Source of the DNA: Marinibaculum sp040216765
Lineage (GTDB): Bacteria > Pseudomonadota > Alphaproteobacteria > Ferrovibrionales > Ferrovibrionaceae
Assembly (NCBI GenBank): GCA_040216765.1
Contig: JAVJON010000033.1
Location: 12,202 to 76,201, forward strand
DNA: 64,000 nt
Direction: 5' to 3'
The translations under genes and the position numbers were made by a program. This document shows, piece by piece, positions 8,577 through 16,159 of the stretch. Within the stretch, counting starts at the first letter, position 1. Each line of letters opens with the position of its first letter. The notes under the pieces are model-generated. The model was not told the origin of the DNA, did no database searches, and saw only the letters and a program-made list of their open reading frames with translations.

Positions 8577-9364
8577 GCGGCGCCGGCTGGGATCCGGCGC
8601 GGGGCTATGCCATGCCGGCCGGCATGGCGGAGCCCTACCGCCGCCCCCCGCATCGGTATCGCGATGCCGAGGACCTGCTGATCCCGTTCACGGCCTCGCC
8701 CGATACCGTTGCACCGCTGCTGCCGCCCCTGGTGGAGCCGCTGGACGACCCGGTCCCGTGCTGGTTCAAGGCGCGCTGGGCGCCCTACTCGCCGCACGGC
8801 GCCTATCACGAGGCCTATATCGCCACCGGCGTGCGCTTCGCCGGCGCGGCCTACCGCTTCGTCACGGTCATCGTCACCGACCAGGAGGCGCCGCTGGTCG
8901 CGGGGCGCGAGATCTGGGGCTATCCGAAGAAGCTGGCTGCGATCCACTGCAGCTGGACCGGGCGCGCCAGCCCCGGCGACCAGTTCACCGCCCGGATCGA
9001 GCGCCCCGCGGGCACCGTCCTGGCGCAGGCGGCCATGATGCTGGACCGGCAGGGCGATCCGGCGGAGATGGCGGGCCATCCGGCCCTGTCGCTGAAGCTG
9101 ATCCCGGCGGCCGATGGCGGGCCGCCCGACGTGGCCCAGCTGATTCGCCTGGAGGGAGCCGCCAGGCTGGCGCAGGGCGCGGACGGCAGCGCGTTCCTCT
9201 ATGCCGGGCGCGCCGCCCTCGATTTCCCCACGATCACCGACATCGATCCCTGGCACCGCTTCCGCCCGCTATCCGTGGGCACCGCGTTCTTCATGCGGGC
9301 GGACTATACCCACGACCTCGGACAGGTGGTGCACGACTACCGGGCGGCGCCGGCCGCGCGCTGA
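8573..9364 (+). CDS. Acetoacetate decarboxylase family protein
   Basis: 263 aa. The hallmark REIWGYPKKLA places the Schiff-base lysine at about residue 119-120. ADC-family active-site features such as the acidic residue in YHEAY (about Glu80) and an Arg near the N-terminus appear to be present. Family members include true acetoacetate decarboxylase as well as aldolase-dehydratases with the same fold. The ATG overlaps the surE stop (ATGA), so the two proteins are translationally coupled. It converges with the secreted-protein gene that ends at 9371. Confidence 0.85.
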   Translation: MSGAGWDPARGYAMPAGMAEPYRRPPHRYRDAEDLLIPFTASPDTVAPLLPPLVEPLDDPVPCWFKARWAPYSPHGAYHEAYIATGVRFAGAAYRFVTVIVTDQEAPLVAGREIWGYPKKLAAIHCSWTGRASPGDQFTARIERPAGTVLAQAAMMLDRQGDPAEMAGHPALSLKLIPAADGGPPDVAQLIRLEGAARLAQGADGSAFLYAGRAALDFPTITDIDPWHRFRPLSVGTAFFMRADYTHDLGQVVHDYRAAPAAR

Positions 9365-9375
9365 CACCGGTCAGC
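9360..9375. terminator. Short hairpin spanning two convergent stop codons
   Basis: GCTGAC (9360-9365) pairs with GTCAGC (9370-9375) across a four-base loop. It covers both the TGA of the decarboxylase-family gene and the TGA of the opposing secreted-protein gene. There is no T-run, so a terminator role is only a suggestion. Confidence 0.25.
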
Positions 9376-9859
9376 TGCAGCCCGGCTGCCCGCCGATCGG
9401 CTTCACCGTCGCGCCGGCGCTGCTGGTGCTCAGCAGCAGGCCCGGATTGCCCTCCGCGCCGTTCACGTTGCAGGCCGTCAGGCTGATGTCGATGACCTGG
9501 TCCGCCGCCGGCATGTCGTTGGGGTCCACCGTCACGCAGTGAAAGGCCGTCTGCGTCGGGTCGCCGGAACCGCCGTCCTTCCGGTAGTTCACCACGATGC
9601 CGAACGGCCTCAGGTTGCTGCCATTGTTGCTCCAGGTCCAGGAGGAGGCAGCCGGCGGCTGATAGTAGTACTGGGTGCAGGCATTCGGGTCGGCCATGTT
9701 GCCGATGAAGGCGCTGTCGATCGTCCAGTCGCCGCTCTGGCCCGGCACGCTGGTGATGTTGAAGGTGATCGTCTGCGCCGTTTCCGCCTGGGCCGCCGCC
9801 ACGCCAAGGCCGAGGGCCGAAGCGGCGGCCAGAGGCAGCAGGAACGTCGTTCTGGGCAT
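9371..9859 (-). CDS. Small secreted protein, tandem paralogue 1
   Basis: 162 aa, function not recognised. A Sec-type signal peptide runs to about residue 25 (LAAASALGLGVAAAQA). The mature part is about 135 residues with four cysteines (ACTQYYY, FHCVTVDP, LTACN and the C-terminal GCS), suggesting two disulfides. Other blocks are GDWTIDSAFIGNMADPNA, SWTWSNNG and FGIVVNY. It is clearly homologous to the next gene upstream at 10097; most of the mature region is identical or conservative. ATG at 9859 follows GGGGGAAGG. It is predicted to be periplasmic or exported. Confidence 0.8.
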   Translation of the reverse strand: MPRTTFLLPLAAASALGLGVAAAQAETAQTITFNITSVPGQSGDWTIDSAFIGNMADPNACTQYYYQPPAASSWTWSNNGSNLRPFGIVVNYRKDGGSGDPTQTAFHCVTVDPNDMPAADQVIDISLTACNVNGAEGNPGLLLSTSSAGATVKPIGGQPGCS

Positions 9860-10039
9860 TGGCCTTCCCCCTTCGTGGCTTTCGTATCGCGCGGCCGCTC
9901 GCCGCCGCGCCCGGACCGGCATCCTATCCCGGACCAGGCGGGTCATGAACGATTTCGTGCCCGGTTCGCCCCACGGGATGGCCAGGGGATGTCCGAAGAT
10001 GTCCGGAATCCTGGTGCCTGCGCCGGATGGCAAAAGCGA

Positions 10040-10069
10040 AGGGCCCCGCGACGTCCGCCACGGGGCCCT
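10040..10069 (-). terminator. Rho-independent terminator of the second secreted-protein gene
   Basis: AGGGCCCCG (10040-10048) pairs perfectly with CGGGGCCCT (10061-10069). Reading leftward, the stem is followed by TTCGCTTTTG. It lies 28 bp past the stop at 10097 and separates the two paralogues, so they are probably not simply co-transcribed. Confidence 0.7.
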
Positions 10070-10096
10070 CGCATTCGCCAGGCAGATGCGGCGCGA

Positions 10097-10597
10097 TCAG
10101 CTGCAGCTCGGCTGGCCGCCGATCTGTTTCACCGTGACACCGGGGCTCGAGGAATTCACCAGCAGGCCCGGATTGCCGGACGCACCGCCCACATTGCAGG
10201 CCGTCAGGCTGATGTCGACGGTGTTGTTCGCCGCCGGCATGTTGTTCGGATCGACCGTCACGCACCGGAAGGCGGTCTGCGTCGGATCGCCGGTGCCGCC
10301 GCTCTTCTTGTAGTTCACCACGATCCCGAACGGGTTCAGGTTGCTGCCGTTGTTGTTCCAGGTCCAGCTCGAGGCCGGCGGCGGCTGGTAGTAGTACTGG
10401 GTGCAGGCGTTCGGATCGGCCATGTTGCCGATGAACGCACTGTCGATGGTCCAGTCGCCGCTCTTCGCCGGCGTGGTGGTGATCGTGAACGTGATGGACT
10501 GGGCGGTTTCCGCACGCGCCGGTGCGGCATCCAGCGCGACGGCGCCGGCGCCCAGCGCGGCAATGGCGGCAAGTGCCGCAGTCGTGTGCTTCTTCAT
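10097..10597 (-). CDS. Small secreted protein, tandem paralogue 2
   Basis: 166 aa with a lysine-containing signal peptide (MKKHTTAALAAIAALGAG) ending near APARA. The mature domain aligns along its full length with the protein at 9371: it shares GDWTIDSAFIGNMADPNACT, a QPPPASSWTW block, four cysteines and an identical TVDP/DISLTACN pattern. I recognise no family. The two genes look like a recent tandem duplication with diverged signal peptides. The start at 10597 is the first Met of the signal peptide and GGGGAA lies upstream. A separate terminator-like hairpin follows this gene. Confidence 0.8.
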   Translation of the reverse strand: MKKHTTAALAAIAALGAGAVALDAAPARAETAQSITFTITTTPAKSGDWTIDSAFIGNMADPNACTQYYYQPPPASSWTWNNNGSNLNPFGIVVNYKKSGGTGDPTQTAFRCVTVDPNNMPAANNTVDISLTACNVGGASGNPGLLVNSSSPGVTVKQIGGQPSCS

Positions 10598-10717
10598 TCC
10601 CCGAGTTCCTTTTCTGTAGTGGGCCACAGGACATAGGCCGTTGCGGGCCCATGGTGCATCGGCAACGGTCAGGAAAGTACATGCATGTGACAGGATTATG
10701 GTCCGCCGGTGACCGTA

Positions 10718-12529
10718 CTACGCTCCGCCGGTTCCGGCACCTGGCGGCTGCCCGCGGGCGATCGAGCGGGCGGCGGGAAACCGGGCCGTCACGGTCGTGC
10801 CGCGGCCGAAGCGGCTGTCCAGCTCCAATGTGCCGCCATGCAGCTCCATGATCTTGAGACAGATATACAGGCCCAGCCCGGTGCCCTGGTAGACCCGTGA
10901 GGTGTGGCTGGCGGCCTGCGTGAAGGGCTGTTTCAGCCGGTCCATCTCCTCCGGCATCATGCCGATGCCGTCATCGCCGAAGGCGATCTCGAGCCCGCCT
11001 GCCGGACCGATCCGGGCGCCGATCCGCACCTCGCCGCCGCGATGGGAGAACTTGATGGCGTTCGACAGCAGGTTGTTGAGCACCTGCGCCAGGCTGCGCC
11101 GGTCGCAGCGCAGCAGGGGCAGGTCGTCCGCCAGGGACAGGGTCAGCCCGACCCCATGCTGGCGGGCCATGTAGTCCGACAGGTCGGCGGCATCCTGCAG
11201 CGCGGTGCCGATGTCGATATCGGCCTCCATCAGGTCGTAGCTGCCGGATTCGATCTTCGACAGGTCCAGGATGTCGTTGATCAGGACCAGCAGCATGTTG
11301 CCGCTGCGCTGGATATCGCCCAGATAGCTGTCCCGCCGGTCGTCGTCCAGCGGCCCCAGGGCCTTGCTGCGCATCGCATCGGCAATGCCGACGATGGCAT
11401 TGAGCGGCGTCCTCAGGTCATGGCTCATGCAGGCAAGGAACTCCGACTTGGCCTGGTTGGCCCTGTTGGCCTCGGCCACGGCTGCGGCCATCGCGCCATT
11501 GGCCTTGCCGATCTCGGCAGCCATGCCGTTGAACGCTTCCCGCAGGTCGCGCACTTCGCGCGGCTGGAAGCCGTTCTCGAAGCTGGCGCGCGCCGACAGG
11601 TCGCCGCCGGCCATGCGCCGGGCGGTGCGGGCGACCGAGGACAGCGGCCTCGCCAGATAGCCGGACAGGTACCAGCTCAGCAGGCCCGCGATCAGGACGC
11701 CGAGCAGGCCGGTCCCCGCCGCGCGGTATTGCACAGCGTCGGCCTCGGCCCGGATTTCGGCGAGCGGCTGCGGGATCATCACGCCCCACCCGGTGGTCGG
11801 GACATAGGTGAAGCCGGTCACCATGTCCGCCTGCAGGGCCGGCGAGAAGAACGAGGTCACGCCGGTTTCCCGCTGCATCATGCGCCGGACCGGCGGCACC
11901 TGGGCGATGTTCCTGATGCTCTTGCGCCAGTCCGCCAGGGGATGCGCGATGACCTGGCCCGTGGCGTCGACGATGGCGGCATGCCCCTTGGCCCCGAAGG
12001 CGACGGCGCGGCCCTGCTTGACGATATAGCCGGTCCCGACGGCGCCGATGAACAACCGGTCGCCGGTCGCGCGCAGCATGTAGATCGACGGGTCCCCGTT
12101 GAGGTTCCGCATCACCGGCGTGAAAACCGTCTCGCCCGGCTGCAGCAGGGCCGTGAAGGCGGCTAGGCGGTCCGGCGGAATCCGGGCCGGGCAGGCCTGG
12201 GAATCCGGCGCGACACAGGTCTCCACGACGCCGGTCCGAAGGTTCGCGATGCAGAAGTGGACGAAGTCGAGGCTGTTCAGGAATTCCACCAGCAGCGGCT
12301 CGTTGCGCGCCCGGCCCTGCAGACCGGCAACCAGGTCGAAGGCGTTCTTAAGATCGACGGAATAGCGCTCGAGCGCCTCGCCGACATTCCTGGCAATGAC
12401 CAGGTGCTTGTCGCGGACATCCTCCATCTCCTTGTCCATGGCCGTGAAAATCGACCAGCCGGCAAGGGCCGCCACAGGAAGCAGGGCCGTGCCGGCAAAG
12501 GCGGCAAAGAGGATGAACCGCAGCTTCAT
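10718..12529 (-). CDS. Cache/HAMP sensor histidine kinase
   Basis: 603 aa membrane sensor. TM1 spans about residues 5-27. An extracytoplasmic dCache-like sensor follows to about residue 270, then TM2 (TGLLGVLIAGLLSWYLSGYL), a HAMP domain (ARPLSSVARTARRMAGGDLSA) and a short coiled coil. The dimerisation/phosphoacceptor site is His370 (SHDLRTPLN). The ATPase domain has NLLSNAIKFS, DDGIGM, FTQA and GTGLGLYI. All catalytic boxes are intact. There is no receiver domain and no adjacent response regulator, so it is an orphan kinase here. The ligand is unknown; Cache domains usually bind small organic acids or amino acids. Confidence 0.92.
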   Translation of the reverse strand: MKLRFILFAAFAGTALLPVAALAGWSIFTAMDKEMEDVRDKHLVIARNVGEALERYSVDLKNAFDLVAGLQGRARNEPLLVEFLNSLDFVHFCIANLRTGVVETCVAPDSQACPARIPPDRLAAFTALLQPGETVFTPVMRNLNGDPSIYMLRATGDRLFIGAVGTGYIVKQGRAVAFGAKGHAAIVDATGQVIAHPLADWRKSIRNIAQVPPVRRMMQRETGVTSFFSPALQADMVTGFTYVPTTGWGVMIPQPLAEIRAEADAVQYRAAGTGLLGVLIAGLLSWYLSGYLARPLSSVARTARRMAGGDLSARASFENGFQPREVRDLREAFNGMAAEIGKANGAMAAAVAEANRANQAKSEFLACMSHDLRTPLNAIVGIADAMRSKALGPLDDDRRDSYLGDIQRSGNMLLVLINDILDLSKIESGSYDLMEADIDIGTALQDAADLSDYMARQHGVGLTLSLADDLPLLRCDRRSLAQVLNNLLSNAIKFSHRGGEVRIGARIGPAGGLEIAFGDDGIGMMPEEMDRLKQPFTQAASHTSRVYQGTGLGLYICLKIMELHGGTLELDSRFGRGTTVTARFPAARSIARGQPPGAGTGGA

Positions 12530-12721
12530 TGGCGTTCGCTCGGACCCCCCGATGGGTGAGGCGATGAACAGCTGCGCGGACAGTCACGCAGCGGGCGCGA
12601 CAGCGGCACGGAATTCAGGAATGAAGACAGCCGGGAACGAGTATCGGCGTGGCACGCCGCGCCGCGCAACCCCAGCACCGGCGAAGCGGCAATCCGGCCG
12701 GCAGGATGGCGGGCGACGCCC

Positions 12722-13204
12722 TCAGAGCTTCGTGGGGTTCGGCGCGTCGCCATAGACCGCGACAGGGTCGAACACCTTCTCGGTTTCCTCGAAGGTCAGT
12801 TCGATCGGCGCCTCCGGCATCTCCCGCCCGACCGGCAGGGAACGGTAGAAGCAGGAGCGATAGCCGACATGGCAGCTTGCCCCGCCGGCAACGTCGACCC
12901 GCAGCCAGACCGCGTCCTGGTCGTCGTCGATGCGCAGCTCGACCACCTTCTGCACCAGGCCGGAGGTCGCGCCCTTGTGCCACAGCGCCTGTCGGGAACG
13001 GGAGAAATACACCGCCTCGCCCAGGCGGATGGTCTCCCGCAGGGCGGCCTCGTTCATATAGCCATGCATCAGCAGCTCGCCGCTGGCATGGTCGGTGGTC
13101 ACCACCGGGATCAGCCCGTTCTCGTCGAACTTCGGCGCCAGCTCGGCACCTTCCTCGACCTGTTCCACGGTGCGCCGCGGCGCGTACCATTTGCTATCCG
13201 ACAT
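12722..13204 (-). CDS. hisI: Phosphoribosyl-AMP cyclohydrolase
   Basis: 160 aa, the stand-alone HisI of histidine biosynthesis, which opens the adenine ring of PR-AMP. Characteristic blocks are VVTTDHASGELLMHGYMNEAA, YFSRSRQALWHKGATSG, the acidic metal site DDDQDAVW, and zinc cysteines in ASCHVGYRSCFY. It lacks the HisE phosphohydrolase domain, as is usual in alphaproteobacteria. The gene stands away from other his genes and is divergent from cysS. The last 20 residues extend a little beyond the minimal core. Confidence 0.95.
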   Translation of the reverse strand: MSDSKWYAPRRTVEQVEEGAELAPKFDENGLIPVVTTDHASGELLMHGYMNEAALRETIRLGEAVYFSRSRQALWHKGATSGLVQKVVELRIDDDQDAVWLRVDVAGGASCHVGYRSCFYRSLPVGREMPEAPIELTFEETEKVFDPVAVYGDAPNPTKL

Positions 13205-13351
13205 CGGTCTCTCTCCGGCAGAAGTGCGCGGCTTATAGGCGGCACGGGCGCCGGCGGCAACCCGGGCCGGTTGATCCCTGCTTGGCCTCGCCCCAGGTCT
13301 GGCGTAGGTAAGGCGCCGTCCTCATCCCGAACCCTTCGACCGGCGAGCCGC

Positions 13352-14722
13352 ATGCAGATCTACAACACCCTGACCCGCAGCAAAGAGGCCTTCACGCCCC
13401 AGGATCCGGGCCGGGTGACGATGTATGTCTGCGGCCCGACGGTGTACAGCCACCCGCATATCGGCAATGCGCGCCCCGCCGTGGTGTTCGACGTGCTGGC
13501 GCGCGTGCTGCGGCGGCGCTTCGGCGGCCTCGTCTATGCCCGCAACATCACGGACATCGACGACAAGATCAACAAGGCGGCCGCCGACCAGGGTACCGAT
13601 ATCGGCACCATCGCGGAGCGCTTCACCCAGGCCTATCACGCCGACATGGCGGCGCTCGGCGTGCTGCCGCCGGACCTGGAGCCGCGCGCCACTGCCCATG
13701 TACCGCAGATGATCGCCATGATCGAGACCCTGATCGCCGGCGGCCATGCCTATGCGGCCGAGGGCCATGTGCTGTTCAGCGTGCCCTCCTTTGCCGCCTA
13801 TGGCAGCCTGTCGCGCCGGGACCGGGACGAGATGATCGCCGGCGCCCGTGTCGAGGTCGCGCCCTACAAGCGCGACCCGGCGGACTTCGTGCTGTGGAAG
13901 CCCTCCACCGGCGAGCAGCCGGGCTGGGACAGCCCCTGGGGCCGCGGCCGGCCGGGCTGGCACCTGGAATGCTCGGCGATGATCGAGAGCCATCTGGGGC
14001 CGACCATCGACATCCATGGCGGCGGCCACGACCTGATCTTCCCGCATCACGAGAACGAGATCGCCCAGGGCACCTGCGCCCATGGCGGCGCGCCCTATGC
14101 GCGGACCTGGATGCATAACGGCTTCGTCAATGTCGACCGCGAGAAGATGTCGAAATCGCTGGGCAATGTGCTGCTGGTGAAGGACCTGCTGGCGCAGGCG
14201 CCGGGCGAGGCGATCCGCCTAGCGCTCCTGTCGGCGCATTACCGCCAGCCGCTGGACTGGAGCGACGAGGGTCTGGCGCAGGCCGGGCGCAGCCTGGACC
14301 GGCTCTATGCGCTGCTGGCGGACCTGCCCGCCCCGGGCGATGCCGATGTCCCGCCGCCGCCGGACCTGGTGGCGGCCCTGGAAGACGACCTGAACACGCC
14401 GAAGGCGATGGCCGCGCTGTTCGCCGCCGCAAAGGCGGCGCAGGCCCGGCCGGGCGGTGATGCCGCTGCCGCCCTGGTGGCCGGCGGCCGGCTGCTGGGC
14501 ATCCTGCAGCAGGATCCCGTCGCCTGGGCGCAGCGTGCCGGCGGCACGGCGGAGCTGTCGGAGGCGGCGCGTGCGGAGGTCGACGCCCTGGTGGCGGCCC
14601 GCGCCGACGCCCGCAAGGCGCGGGACTTCGCCGCCGCGGACCGGATCCGCGACGATCTGGCAGCACGCGGCATCGCCATCGAGGACGGCCCGCAGGGCAC
14701 GACCTGGAAGGTGGCGTCATGA
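13352..14722 (+). CDS. cysS: Cysteine--tRNA ligase
   Basis: 456 aa class I aminoacyl-tRNA synthetase. The N-terminal zinc/ATP region has MYVCGPTVYSHPHIGN, with the HIGH-like motif at about 36-39. KMSKS is at residues 265-269, and GGGHDLIFPHHENE carries further zinc ligands. The C-terminal helical DALR and anticodon region is of normal length. The start ATG at 13352 gives the canonical MQIYNTLTRSKE N-terminus. The stop overlaps the SufE start (ATGA), so cysteine charging and sulfur acceptor genes are in one operon. Confidence 0.97.
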   Translation: MQIYNTLTRSKEAFTPQDPGRVTMYVCGPTVYSHPHIGNARPAVVFDVLARVLRRRFGGLVYARNITDIDDKINKAAADQGTDIGTIAERFTQAYHADMAALGVLPPDLEPRATAHVPQMIAMIETLIAGGHAYAAEGHVLFSVPSFAAYGSLSRRDRDEMIAGARVEVAPYKRDPADFVLWKPSTGEQPGWDSPWGRGRPGWHLECSAMIESHLGPTIDIHGGGHDLIFPHHENEIAQGTCAHGGAPYARTWMHNGFVNVDREKMSKSLGNVLLVKDLLAQAPGEAIRLALLSAHYRQPLDWSDEGLAQAGRSLDRLYALLADLPAPGDADVPPPPDLVAALEDDLNTPKAMAALFAAAKAAQARPGGDAAAALVAGGRLLGILQQDPVAWAQRAGGTAELSEAARAEVDALVAARADARKARDFAAADRIRDDLAARGIAIEDGPQGTTWKVAS

Positions 14723-15159
14723 CCGGGACGGCACCGCCGGAGGAGAGCATCGCCGAGGCCCAGGAGGACCTGGTCGACAGCTTCGCGCTGATGGACGACT
14801 GGATGGACAAGTACCAGTACATCATCGACCTTGGCCGGCAGCTGCCCGACTTTCCGGAGGACTGGAAGACCGAGGCCAATATGGTGCGCGGCTGCCAGTC
14901 GCAGGTCTGGCTGGTCTCCGAGAGCGCGGGCGACCGCCTGCGGTTCCATGCCATCAGCGATGCGGCCATCGTCTCCGGCCTGATCGCCATCCTGCTGCGG
15001 GTCTATTCCAACCGGACGCCGGCGGAGATCCTGTCGACCCCGCCTGACTTCGTGGCCGAGATCGGCCTGGACCAGCATCTCTCCACCACCCGCGGCAACG
15101 GCCTGAAGGCGATGCTGAAGGCGATCTTCGCCCGTGCGGAAGCGGCGCAGGCGGCCTGA
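14719..15159 (+). CDS. sufE: SufE family sulfur-acceptor protein
   Basis: 146 aa. SufE accepts persulfide sulfur from the SufS cysteine desulfurase on a conserved cysteine, here Cys59 in NMVRGCQSQVW. The C-terminal NGLKAMLKAIFARA helix is typical. It is translationally coupled to cysS through an ATGA overlap. The next gene on the strand, after two copies of a structured repeat, encodes a NifU-like Fe-S scaffold, so this is a small sulfur-mobilisation neighbourhood although sufBCDS are elsewhere. Confidence 0.92.
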   Translation: MTGTAPPEESIAEAQEDLVDSFALMDDWMDKYQYIIDLGRQLPDFPEDWKTEANMVRGCQSQVWLVSESAGDRLRFHAISDAAIVSGLIAILLRVYSNRTPAEILSTPPDFVAEIGLDQHLSTTRGNGLKAMLKAIFARAEAAQAA

Positions 15160-15184
15160 CCGGCGCAGCGCGCCACACCACTAC

Positions 15185-15290
15185 CGTCATCCTTGGCCCC
15201 CGATATACAGCCCCGAGCCAAGGATCCATCCCAACGACCGCTCCGCCCGGCTGGCGGAATGGATCCCATGGTCAAGCCATGGGATGACGA
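15185..15290. repeat. Four-hairpin structured repeat, copy A
   Basis: This copy is bounded by the inverted ends CGTCAT (15185-15190) and ATGACG (15284-15289). Inside are hairpin 1 (ATCCTTGGC with GCCAAGGAT, a 19-base loop), a short middle stem CCAT/ATGG, and hairpin 2 (CCCATGG, loop TCAAG, CCATGGG). The last 42 bp (15249-15290) are identical to copy B. This copy, copy B and their flanks account for the gene-free stretch 15160-15598, where I see no coding sequence. Confidence 0.8.
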
Positions 15291-15366
15291 TGGGAGAGAA
15301 GGAAAGCGGGCAGCCCTCTCTGAAAGGGCAGAGCAGGACCGGCGGCGAGCCTTGGCGCCCCCTTCC

Positions 15367-15456
15367 CGTCATTCCCGCCTTGAGCGGGAATCCATTCCGG
15401 CGGCAGCTCCGCCAGGCTGGCGGAATGGATCCCATGGTCAAGCCATGGGATGACGA
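15367..15456. repeat. Four-hairpin structured repeat, copy B
   Basis: This is the best-formed copy. The outer stem is CGTCAT (15367-15372) with ATGACG (15450-15455). Hairpin 1 is ATTCCCGC, loop CTTGA, GCGGGAAT (15371-15391). The middle arm is TCCATTCCG (15391-15399) with CGGAATGGA (15421-15429), containing a nested GGCGG/CCGCC. Hairpin 2 is CCCATGG, loop TCAAG, CCATGGG (15431-15449). The whole unit can fold as a cloverleaf in either strand. Confidence 0.85.
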
Positions 15457-15598
15457 CTGGGGGAGGCTGGGGCGATGCGGCGGCATGACCACGCGGAGGG
15501 GCAAGCATCCCGAGTATTGCCGTCGGGGGGGCGGTGGGACTATCTAAGGGTGGAACGGACAAGGCGCCGCCCCCTGCGGGCGGAGCAGAGCAGAGACC

Positions 15599-16072
15599 AT
15601 GCTGGACGACGTCTACAACGAGAAGATCCTGGCCTTCGCCGCGGAGATCCCGCGGACGGAGCGGCTGCAGAGCCCGGATGCGACCGTGGCGCTGACCAGC
15701 CCGCTATGCGGCAGCCGGGTCACCGTGGATGTCGTGCTGGACGGCGACCGGGTGGCGGATTTCGGCCAGGAGGTGCGCGCCTGCGCGCTGGGCTCCGCCG
15801 CCGCCTCGATCGTCGGGCATGGCATCGTCGGGCGAACTACCACCGAGGTGCGCGAGGCACGGGAGGCCTTGCGCGCCATGCTGAAGGAGGGCGGTCCGCC
15901 TCCCGGCGGGGTCTGGTCCGATCTGGAGATCCTGACCCCGGCACGCGCCGTGAAGGCGCGCCACCGCTCGATCATGCTGGCCTTCGACGCGCTCGACAAG
16001 GCCTTCACCGAAATCGAGGCCGCGCGCGATGCCGGCCGGGCGGAGGGGACCACCCGCGCCGCCCTGGCCTGA
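15599..16072 (+). CDS. NifU/SufU-like iron-sulfur cluster scaffold protein
   Basis: 157 aa with the U-type scaffold N-terminus (LDDVYNEKIL). Two of the three scaffold cysteines are present: Cys37 in PLCGSR and Cys62 in ACALGSAAAS. The position of the third conserved cysteine reads RHRSIML, so it is Ser124 with a nearby His122. This alphaproteobacterial variant may therefore bind clusters differently from IscU, or act only as a carrier. ATG at 15599 is preceded by a weak GGAGCAGAGC site. It lies between sufE and thrS. Confidence 0.85.
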   Translation: MLDDVYNEKILAFAAEIPRTERLQSPDATVALTSPLCGSRVTVDVVLDGDRVADFGQEVRACALGSAAASIVGHGIVGRTTTEVREAREALRAMLKEGGPPPGGVWSDLEILTPARAVKARHRSIMLAFDALDKAFTEIEAARDAGRAEGTTRAALA

Positions 16073-16159
16073 TCCGTGCGGGGGGCCTGACCTGCGCAGG
16101 CCCGGTATCATTGCGAGCCGGCAGCGGGCGATCGCCCGGCTGCGGCAGGAGAGACCTGA

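Noticed and set aside
12530..12721. Possible small gene between the histidine kinase and hisI
   Set aside because: Frames across this region have no start with a ribosome site and no protein-like composition.
15160..15598. A CRISPR-like array, suggested by two identical 42-bp segments
   Set aside because: There are only two copies, they form parts of palindromic units, and there is no regular spacing or cas gene.
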